DNA from: Halocaridina rubra | Taxonomy: Eukaryota; Arthropoda; Malacostraca; Decapoda; Atyidae | DNA length: 64,000 nucleotides | Assembly: GCA_037179515.1 (NCBI GenBank) | Contig: JAXCGZ010015150.1 | Span: 62,001 to 126,000, forward strand | Reading direction: 5' to 3' | The notes under the pieces: model-generated | Database searches by the model: none | What the model saw: the letters and a program-made list of their open reading frames with translations, nothing else | Told to the model about the DNA's origin: nothing | In this document: one piece after another, positions 53,314-64,000 of the stretch | How positions within the stretch are numbered: the first letter of the stretch is position 1 | How the letters are laid out: every line of letters starts with the position of its first letter | Made by a program: the position numbers and the translations under genes

Positions 53314-55186
53314 TTGTTGTTGTTGTTTGAGGTTAAAGCCAACCTTGTGTTGGCACGGGCCCTTGTTCACAGAACGGCCCGTAGGTTAGAGGTTATACCT
53401 CTTGGGTTGTTTTATCACCTTGGTGGTTCGAAAGTTTCCAAGGTGGTGAGATGTGTGTCTATGTTGTCAAGTATTTCCTTAACAATTTTGGCTGCATGAA
53501 CTGTCGCATTGGGGTGTTGTGGTTCCATGTTTAATCCGTTCCTTAAGCTGTTTGTCTTTGGACATTCTAAAAGATAATGCAGCAGGGCCTTATCAGTTGT
53601 CTTGTGACAGTGTGCACACTCTTTTCTGGGGTTCTCAATAATTTCCCAGCAGCATTTGTAGCCTAGCCTGAGTCTAGCTATCGTGACAGCCAGACTCCTT
53701 GGGGTGTACTTGGATACCGGTGAGGGCTCAAGCTTTGTTGCTTCCCTGTACCACGTGGCAGAGTAGGAGCTTTTGTTGACCCAGTAGTTGTGGTTTTCCT
53801 GCTTTGATCTCTGTAGTGCCTGTTTGGTTTTTGATTTGTATTGTTGAAGACTGGGTTGTATAGAGTGCTGTATGCTGTGGCATAAGATGGCATCCTTGGC
53901 AAGTTGATCTGCCTTGTCATTTCCAGGGATGTTGATATGGCTGGGTATCCAGTTGATGGTTACCGGTCTTCTTTGTTCTTGATGTTGCACTAGCAGTGTT
54001 TGGACCGTGCTGATTAGGTTGATGTTTTCTTTGAACTTCTGCTGCTGTAGTGCTTGGACAGAGGAGAGTGAGTCAGTGTGTATGGTAACAGGTCCTTGTC
54101 CTTTTTCAATTGAGTTGTGCAGAGCCATTTTGATGGCAAATAACTCAGTTTGCAGAGTGGAGCAGGAGTCTGAAAGTCTCCAGAAGGCTGTAAAACTCTC
54201 CGAGTAGACTGCCGCTCCAGTTGCAGGGATACCAGCATTGACAGTACCATCTGTGTAGTAGGAGACGCCTTCTGCTTGGTTGGTTTCAGCGATAGCAGCT
54301 AGAGCTGCTTCATGCAGATGTATCTTTGAACAGGCTTTCTTACTGTCAGGAAGACTAGTGGTGTTGAATTTTGCAGGGTGTGCTCTCCATGGGACTAGCG
54401 GCTTGTAGTTGGTGCAGGGCTTGTCTAAGTTTATTCTTGCCAGTTCAGATGCCATGTTGCATTTGTGAATACTTTTCAGAAGGTGGCCGGCATAGCTGTT
54501 TGGGATAGGGAGGTCAGGATGTTTGTTGAGGGCATCTTTCAGCCTTTTTTGCGTGTGGGATTTCCTTTCGGATAGCAGAGCCTTTGTTATGGAGTTGGTG
54601 TTGGAAACGTTTATCCAGCTATATAAGGGAGGTAGATTTGTTTCCATTTGTAGGTTGCATATCCTGGTCCACATAGGAGCCCCCAGCATGTAACGCATGG
54701 CGTTGTTCTGGATCACTTCAATGGTGGAGATTTGTTGTGCATTGAGGTTGGCTAGGGTTGGGGTGCTGTAGGTAATCAGGGATCTAATGGTGGCTGTATA
54801 AAATTTCCTTAGGACCTGAATACCTGCTCCTTCTTGGAGAGATGTCATATATCTCATAGGGGTTAGTCTACTGTGAGCTCTTTCTCTGAGATATGTGATC
54901 TGAGGTTTGAAGGTGAGATGCCTGTCTATGTAAACTCCTAGATACATGAATGTATCCACCCACTCTATGTTTCCATTGGCTAGGGTGATCGGGGCTAGTG
55001 GTACTGGAGTTTTTACGGCCATAGCTTTTGTTTTGTTTCCGTTGATTTTGAGTCCCAGCTCCTTGCTTTGCTGATGGAATAGGTCTACTGCTTTTTGAGC
55101 GCTGGCTAATCTATTGCCTCCTCTGCTGATGAAGACTACATCGTCGGCATAGATGAAGATGTCTACTCCTTGGGGTAGTTGAAGTT
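53314..55186 (-). mobile_element. 5'-truncated RNase H-bearing LINE nested in the RTE-like element
   Basis: A perfect 10-bp target-site duplication, 'agagcaaatg', lies at 53,304-53,313 and 55,187-55,196. The 3' end carries (CAA)n on the minus strand (plus-strand 'ttgttgttgttg' at 53,314). Removing the insertion rejoins the reading sense of the host LINE. The clear duplication and open frame mark a recent insertion. Confidence 0.92.
53415..55184 (-). CDS. LINE ORF2 C-terminal portion: reverse transcriptase end plus RNase H
   Basis: Open from the truncated 5' edge to the stop. Numbering here starts at the first internal Met (55,022). The catalytic YADD of the reverse transcriptase is at 55,140-55,151, upstream of that Met, followed by the thumb and connection region. 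RNase H has all four acidic residues: D258 (YTDG), E293 (TELFAIK), D317 (HTDSLSS) and D369 (GNDKADQLA). A CX2CX9HX4C zinc motif (CAHC...H...C) follows near residues 475-495, then the C-terminus. The endonuclease and the finger part of the reverse transcriptase are lost by truncation, so it cannot retrotranspose alone. RNase H plus the CCHC tail points to an I/R1/jockey-group element; the exact clade is not certain. Confidence 0.88.
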   Translation of the reverse strand, partial: LQLPQGVDIFIYADDVVFISRGGNRLASAQKAVDLFHQQSKELGLKINGNKTKAMAVKTPVPLAPITLANGNIEWVDTFMYLGVYIDRHLTFKPQITYLRERAHSRLTPMRYMTSLQEGAGIQVLRKFYTATIRSLITYSTPTLANLNAQQISTIEVIQNNAMRYMLGAPMWTRICNLQMETNLPPLYSWINVSNTNSITKALLSERKSHTQKRLKDALNKHPDLPIPNSYAGHLLKSIHKCNMASELARINLDKPCTNYKPLVPWRAHPAKFNTTSLPDSKKACSKIHLHEAALAAIAETNQAEGVSYYTDGTVNAGIPATGAAVYSESFTAFWRLSDSCSTLQTELFAIKMALHNSIEKGQGPVTIHTDSLSSVQALQQQKFKENINLISTVQTLLVQHQEQRRPVTINWIPSHINIPGNDKADQLAKDAILCHSIQHSIQPSLQQYKSKTKQALQRSKQENHNYWVNKSSYSATWYREATKLEPSPVSKYTPRSLAVTIARLRLGYKCCWEIIENPRKECAHCHKTTDKALLHYLLECPKTNSLRNGLNMEPQHPNATVHAAKIVKEILDNIDTHLTTLETFEPPR

Positions 55187-58001
55187 AGAGCAAATGATGT
55201 GAGATTGGATACATGTTTGGTAGAAGGAGGATGGATGTATTGGCATTGTGTGAGACGAAGATGAAAGGAAAAGGAGAAGTAGCATTTGGTGATGTGGCAG
55301 ATAGGGTGTCTGGGGTTGAAAGGGGGAGAGCGAGAGAAGGTGTGGCATTATTGCTGAGTGAATGGATGGTAAATAAGGTAGTGGAATGGAAAGAAGTGTT
55401 ATCTAGGCTGATGTGGGTGAGGGATAGGATAGGTAGGGAATGTTGGGATTTTGTTAGTGCGTATGGGCCAGGATGTGAGAGAAATGAGGAAGAGCTTGAA
55501 TGCCAGAGTGGGTGATGGAGAGGTAGAAGGTGTTGTAGGAAAGTATGAGGTACCAGGTGGGAATGAGAGTGGCGAGAGACTGTTAGATATTTGTGTGGAG
55601 CAAGAGTTGGTGATAGGTAATATTTTTTCATGAAGAAGTTAATAAATAAGTATACATGGATTAGAGTGGCAAATGAAAGAGTGAAAGAAGGAGCACTCAT
55701 GGATTATGTGTTGGTAGCAAAGAGAATGATTGGTAGAGTGAAAGATGTGCATGCATTTAGGGGTGTGGCTGCTGGGATGTCTGATCATTTTTTGGTTGAA
55801 GCAAAAGTAGTAGTAGCAAAAGAGTGGGGAAATAGAGTGGTGGGATGTAGAAGGGAAATGGTGAAGGTGGAAGACTTGTAAAAGCCAGAGAAGAGACAGG
55901 AATATCAGGACAGGTTGAAAGTGGCATATGACAGGGTGAAAGAAAGAGAAGTTGGGGAGTTAGAGGAGGAGTTGGGGTTGATGAAAGAATGTTTTGTGGG
56001 ACTTGCAAGTGATGTGTGTGGAAAGAGGTTTATTGGAGGTAGCATGAGGAGGGGCAGCGAGGGGTTGGAATGAAGGGGTGAAAATGAAGGTGGAATAGAA
56101 AAAGAGGGCTTTTGTGGAATGGCTGCAGTGTAAAAATAGGGAGAAGTATGAAAGATATAGGGAGAAAAATGTGGAAACCAAGTGGAAGGTAAAGGAAGAG
56201 AAGAGGTTGGCAAATGTTAGGTGGGGACAGGATTTTAGTAGGTCATATGAGGAGAATAAACAGAAATTTTGGAAAGAAGTGAAGAGAGTAAGGAAGGGTG
56301 GATCGAGGATGGAAGAGACAGTAAAAGATGTGAATGGACAGATGTTAAGAGGGAATGATGCAAGGAGAAGATGGCAGAATATTTTGAGTACTTGCTGAAT
56401 GTTGAGGAAGATAGAGAGACAGCTATAGTGGCAATGGGGGGTGTTCAAGTGCCATTAATGCGAGATGAAAATGAGAGAGAGATTACAAGAGAGGAGGTGA
56501 AAAGGGCATTGTATGAAGCGAAAGCAGGTAAAGCACCTGGAATGGATAGTGTGAGAGCGGAGATGTTGAAAGAAAGGGGTGTGACTGCATTGGAATGGTT
56601 TGTGAGAGTCTTTAATATATACTTTATGTTGTCAATGGTGCCAGTGGAATGGGTGATTGCTTGTTTAGTGTCCCTATACAATGGTAAGGGAGATGTGTAT
56701 GAATGCAGTAATTTTAGGGGTATAAGTCTGTTGAGTGTGGTAGGAAAAGTGTATGGTAGGATACCGATTAATAGCATTAGGAATAAGACAGAAAATGTGA
56801 TTGCGGAAGTGCAGAGTGGTTTTAGGAGAGGAAGATGTTGTATAGATCAGATTTTTATAGTTAGGCAGTTATGTGAGAAATATTTAGCAAAGGGTAAGGA
56901 TGTGTATTTTGCATTTTTGGATCTGGGAAAAGGGTATGATAGAGTTGATAAAGAGGCAAGCTGGAATGTTTTGAGGTTATATGGAATTGATGGTAAACTG
57001 TTGCAAGCAGTGAAGAGTTTGTATGAGGGCAGTAGAGCTTGTGTTAGGGTAGGGAATGTAGTGAGTGAGTGGTTTCCAGTGAGTGTGGGACTGAGACAGG
57101 GATGCGTGATGTCACCATGACTGTTCAATTTGTATATTGATGGAGTCATAAGAGAGGTGAATGAGCGAGTGCGTGGTCGACGTTTGAGAATGGTAGATGG
57201 GGATGATAATGAGTTTGAGATGAATCTGTTGCTGCTTGCAGATGATACTGTGGTGTTGGCAGATTCAAAGGAGAAGCTGTGTCAGTTAGTATCAGAATTT
57301 GGAATGGTGTGTGAGAGAAGGAAGTTGCGAGTGAATGTGGGAAAGAGTAAGGTTATGAGGTGTCCAAGATATGAGGATGGTGCTGGATTGAATATTATGA
57401 TGAATGGAGAGACACTTGAGGAAGTTGATCAGTTTAAGTATTTAGGTTCGGTTATAGCTGCAAATGGTGGAGTGGAAGCAGATGTGTGTCACAGAGTGAA
57501 TGAATGATGTAAAGTGTTGGGTGCGTTGAAAGGAGTGATGAAGAATAGAGGGTTGGAAATGAATGTTAAGAAAGTTCTGTATGAGAAAGTGGTTGTGCCA
57601 ACTGTGATGTATGGATTAGTTATGGGGTATGAAAGCAAGTGAGAGCTGGAAACTAAATGTGTTTGAGATCAAATGTGAGGAGTATGATTGGTGTAGCTCG
57701 GTTGGATAGGGCTAGGAGTGAAGTGGTGAGAGCAAAAATGGGTGTGAGGAGAGAATTTGCAGCCAGAGTAGATATGAATGCTCTGAGATGGTTTGGCCAT
57801 GTGGAAGGCATGGATGATGAAAGCCTGCTGATAAAGGTGATGAATGCGAGAGTTGATGAGAAAAATGCTAGAGGAAGGTCTAAGTTTGGGTGGATGGATG
57901 GAGTAGAGAGAGCCCTGAATGATAGGAGGATGGATAGGAGGGAAGAGAGTGAGCGTGCTAGGAATAGGAATGAGTGGCAAGTGATTGTGACGCAGCTCTG
58001 A
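55187..58001 (+). pseudogene. RTE-like ORF: endonuclease and reverse transcriptase, many stops
   Basis: The endonuclease half begins with MDVLALCETKMKGKGE (~55,232) and SAYGPG (~55,457), and continues in other frames to 55,881. Reverse transcriptase: AGKAPGMDSVRAEML (~56,525), FRGISLLSVVGKVYGR (~56,713), FLDLGKGYDRVDK (~56,920), GLRQGCVMSP then a TGA in place of a Trp codon at 57,118-57,120, LLLADDTVVLADS (~57,230) and GKSKVMRC. A further TGA lies at 57,505-57,507. The C-terminal ALRWFGHVEGMDDESL region is at ~57,780. Numerous frameshifts and TGG/CGA-to-TGA type stops make it dead. Clade placement rests on motif style. Confidence 0.8.
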
Positions 58002-58249
58002 TTGGCATCTGCTGTTACCATGGGTGCGCATCTTACAGAGGAAGCCCTGTGGTAGGGGCAGTAGGGGAGTTGGCAGTTATGAAGCGGCACAGGTTGTGGA
58101 AGAGCCGGGAGGATGGGCTGTGGCACTTTAGCAGTGCCATCTGAACGGTCGCTAGCTCCCTCGTCATTGCCCATAGAGCAAAGTAATTGAAATATTGCTT
58201 CTTTTTTATTTATGTCGGCTACCCCCCAGATTGGGGGAGGCAGCCAAGG

Positions 58250-58359
<110 letters not shown>

Positions 58360-58387
58360 TGATAAGCACATTACATATGTGAAAACA

Positions 58388-59093
58388 TGAATAATTTTTT
58401 TACCCCGACCGGGACTCGAACCTAGGACTTATGATTACTAAGTCAAGGCGCTACCACTACACCACAGAAGATTAAAAGGAATCCAACCTTATAGCTTATA
58501 TCTGCTATACTTAGGAATGAACGTATTCTAACTGAATGCCACTATGTTCATATTACAGATTCCCCAACCTCACTCGTGGCTTCATTTTAGCATTTGATTC
58601 TATTCCCAATCTTATTCGGGCCATGAAATAACCAGATAAGCGCATTACATATGTGAAAACAAGAATCATTTTTTTACCCCAACTGGGAATCGAACCTAGG
58701 ACTTATGATTACTAAGTCAAGGCGCTACCACTACACCACAGAAGGTTAAAAGGAATCCAACCTTATTGCTTTTATCTGCTATACTTAGGAATGAATGCAT
58801 TCTAACTGAATGCCACTATGTTCATATTACAGATTCCCCAACCTCACTCGTGGCTTCATTTTAGCATTTAATTCGATTCCCAATCTCATTTGGGCCATGA
58901 AATAACCAGATAAGCACATTATATATGTGAAAACATGAATCATATTTTTACCCCGACTGGGACTCGAACCTAGGACTTATAAGTAAGTCAAGGCGCTACT
59001 ACTACACCACAGAAGGTTAAAAGGAATCCAACCTTATAGCTTATATCTGCTATACTTAGGAATGAACGCATTGTAACTGAATGCCACTATGTT
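58388..59093 (-). repeat. tRNA-like array block M1 (three units, minus orientation)
   Basis: Units of ~275 bp. 'taccccgac.gggactcgaa' occurs at about 58,400, 58,675 and 58,950. Each unit then has 'ccacagaaggttaaaaggaa', 'atagcttatatctgctatac', 'ctgaatgccactatgttc' and 'cctcactcgtggcttcatt'. The third lost a few bases in the tRNA-like core ('aagtaagtcaagg'). Confidence 0.92.
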
Positions 59094-59779
59094 CGAATGC
59101 GTTCATTCCTAAGTATAGCAGATATAAGCTATAAGGCTGGATTCCTTTTAACCTTCTGTGGTGTAGTGGTAGCGCGTTAACTTAGTAATCATAAGTCCTA
59201 GGTTTGAGTCCTGGTCGGGGTAAAAAAATGATTCATGTTTTCACATATGTAATGTGCTTAATTGGTTATTTCATTGCCCGAATGAGATTGGAAATTGAAT
59301 TAAATGCTAAAATGAAGCCACGAGTGAGGTTGGGGAATCTGTAATACGAACATAGTGGCATTCAGTTAGAATGCGTTCATTCCTAAGCATAGTAGATATA
59401 AGCTATAAGGTTGGATTCCTTTTAACCTTCTGTGGTGTAGTGGTAGCACCTTGACTTAGTAATCATAAGTCCTAGGTTCGAGTCCCGGTAGGGGTAAAAA
59501 AATGATTCATGTTTTCACATATGTAATGTGCTTGCTTGGTTATTGTATGACCCGAATGAGATTGGGAATTGAATTAAAAGCTAAAATGAAGCCACGAGTG
59601 AGGTTGGGGAATCTGTAATATGAACATAGTGGCATTCAGTTAGAATGCGTTCATCCCTAAGTATAGCAGATATAAGCTATAAGGTTGGATTCCTTTTGAT
59701 TTTCTGTGGTGTAGTGGTAGCCCCTTGAATTAGTAATCATAAGTCCTAGGTTCGAGTCCCGGTCGGGGTAAAAAAATGA

Positions 59780-59782
<3 letters not shown>
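59094..59782 (+). repeat. tRNA-like array block P1 (three units, plus orientation)
   Basis: The same ~275-bp unit inverted. The tRNA-like cores start at about 59,151, 59,426 and 59,700. Together with block M1 it forms a large inverted repeat whose turn lies at ~59,093, inside the 'gaatgcgttcattcc' part of the unit. Confidence 0.92.
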
Positions 59783-62440
<2,658 letters not shown>

Positions 62441-64000
62441 AGCGCCTTGACTTAGTAATCATAAGTCCTAGTTTCGAGTCCCGGTCGGGGTAAAAAATGA
62501 TTCATGTTTTCACATATGTAATGTGCTTAATTGGTTATTTCATGGCCCGAATGAGATTGGGAATTGAATTAAATGCTAAAATGAAGCCACGAGTGAGGTT
62601 GGGGAATCTGTAATATGAACATAGTGGCATTCAGTTAGAATGCGTTCATTCCTAAGTATAGCAGATATAAGCTATAAGGTTGGATTCCTTTTAACCTTTT
62701 GTGGTGTAGTGGTAGCGCCTTGACTTAGTAATCATAAATCCTAGGTTCGCGTCCCGGTCGGGGTAAAAAATGATTCATGTTTTCACATATGCAATGTGCT
62801 TAATTGGTTATTTCATGGCCCGAATGAGACTGGGAATTGAATTAAATGCTAAAATGAAGCCACGAGTGAGGTTGGGGAATCTGTAATATGAACATAGTGG
62901 CATTCAGTTAGAATGCGTTCATTCCTATGTATAGCAGATATAAGTTATATGGTTGGATTCCTTTTAACCTTCTGTGGTGTAGTGGTAGCGCCTTGACTTA
63001 GTAATCATAAGTCCTAGGTTCGAGTCCCTGTCGGGGTAGAAAATGATTCATGTTTTCACATATGTAATGTGCTTAATAGGTTATTTCATGGCCCGAATGA
63101 GATTAGGAATTGAATTAAATGCCAAAATGAAGCCACGAGTGAGGTTGGGGAATCTGTAATATGAACATAGTGGCATTCAGTTAGAATGCGTTCATTCCTA
63201 AGTATAGCAGATATAAGCTATAAGGTTGGATTCCTTTTAACCTTCTGTGGTGTAGTGGTAGCACCTTGACTTAGTAATCATAAGTCCTAGGTTCGAGTCC
63301 CGGTCGGGGTAAAAAATGTTTCATGTTTTCACATATGTAATGTGCTTAATTGGTTATTTTATGGCCCGAATGAGATTGGGAATTAAATTAAATGTTAAAA
63401 TGAAGCCACGAGTGAGGTTGGGGAATCTGTAATATGAACATAGTGGCATTCAGTTAGAATGCGTTCATTCCTAAGTATAGCAGATATAAGCTATAAGGTT
63501 GGATTCCTTTTAACCTTCTGTGGTGTAGTGGTAGCATCTTGACTTAGTAATCATAAGTCCTAGGTTCGAGTCCCGGTCGGGGTAAAAAAAATGATTCGTG
63601 TTTTCACATATGTAATGTGCTTAATTGGTTATTTCTTGGCCCGAATGAGATTGGGAATTGAATTAAATGCTAAAATGAAGCCACGAGTGAGGTTGGGGAA
63701 TCTGTAATTTGAACATAGTGGCATTCAGTTAGAATGCATTCATTCCTAAGTATAGCAGATATAAGCTATAAGGTTGGATTCCTTTTAAGCTTCTGTGGTG
63801 TAGTGGTAGCGCCTTGTCTTAGTAATCATAAGTCCTAGGTTCGAGTCCCGGTCGGGGTAAAATATGATTCATGTTTTCACATATGTAATGTGCTTAATTG
63901 GTTATTTCATGGCCCGAATGAGATTGGGAATTTAATTAAATGCTAAAATGAAGCCGCGAGTGAGGTTGGGGAATCTATAATATGAACATAGTGGCATTCA
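62441..64000 (+). repeat. tRNA-like array block P2 (about six units, plus orientation, runs off the window)
   Basis: It starts abruptly at 62,441 inside the tRNA-like core ('agcgccttgacttag'). Full cores follow near 62,693, 62,968, 63,240, 63,516 and 63,791, a ~275-bp period. It has the ordinary 'gtggtgtagtggtag' form, like block P1. The array is still running at the window end. Confidence 0.93.
63240..63310 (+). other. Representative tRNA-like core (71 nt) of the array unit
   Basis: The B box 'ggttcgagtcc' is perfect, and 'gtgtagtggtagc' gives an A-box-like D arm. A cloverleaf can be drawn with D stem GGTG/CGCC (here CACC), anticodon stem ACTTA/TAAGT with loop GTAATCA (would read AAT, isoleucine), and T stem with one mismatch. 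Only five acceptor pairs form, bases 8-9 are GT, and three bases separate D and anticodon stems. This fits a tRNA-derived sequence better than a working tRNA gene. Pol III transcription remains possible. Confidence 0.5.

Noticed and set aside
55185..58031. Minus-strand Ser/Pro/Thr-rich frames over the RTE-like LINE
   Set aside because: Antisense of the purine-rich LINE coding strand, with no conserved domain.

Overview
This is eukaryotic nuclear DNA, most likely from an arthropod and probably a decapod crustacean. The basis is the spliced C2H2 zinc-finger genes, a pogo/Tigger element, CR1-, jockey- and RTE-like LINEs, a Ty3/gypsy element of K02A2.6 type, tRNA-derived SINEs and very long (TA)n and (GA)n microsatellites. 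The species call is inference. Only two host genes can be supported; nearly everything else is repeat-derived.

Layout. The main structure is a direct tandem segmental duplication. The right unit (about 40,240-53,090, 12.9 kb) is close to the ancestral form. The left unit (about 1,425-37,775) is the same sequence swollen to about 36 kb by later insertions: a Tigger transposon (13,470-16,592), a CR1-like LINE (17,963-19,715), a 10.2-kb block (20,712-30,934) holding a jockey-like LINE that was itself split by a gypsy element, and a 5.4-kb nest of TIR elements inside (TA)n tracts (31,877-37,264). The right unit supplies the empty site for each. Each unit carries one minus-strand zinc-finger gene (8,652-10,790 and 45,163-46,605). 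The left gene has doubled its finger array internally, and a 1.09-kb segment has been triplicated in the left unit only (1,998-5,257).

Between the units (37,776-40,239) lie a second copy of an unnamed TIR element, a LINE 3' fragment and a tRNA-type SINE. The right unit ends at an RTE-like LINE (53,091-58,254) that was split by a younger minus-strand RNase H-bearing LINE with a 10-bp target-site duplication. From 58,388 to the window end there is an array of about 275-bp units, each with a tRNA-like core (A and B box). The array flips orientation at about 59,093 and 62,441, and between them is divided by 1.1 kb of (TA)n/(AAT)n.

How the parts relate. The two zinc-finger genes look functional: their reading frames are open while the flanks have many indels, and both keep a 3' splice site just upstream of the ATG. 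A ~330-bp repeat lies on both sides of each gene and may be the old promoter or first exon of a larger zinc-finger cluster. The most unusual signals are the mirror-image tRNA-like array, the TIR elements that abut (TA)n at the exact TA target dinucleotide, the Tigger derivative carrying a foreign 107-bp repeat segment, and the foldback element nested in another Tigger derivative.
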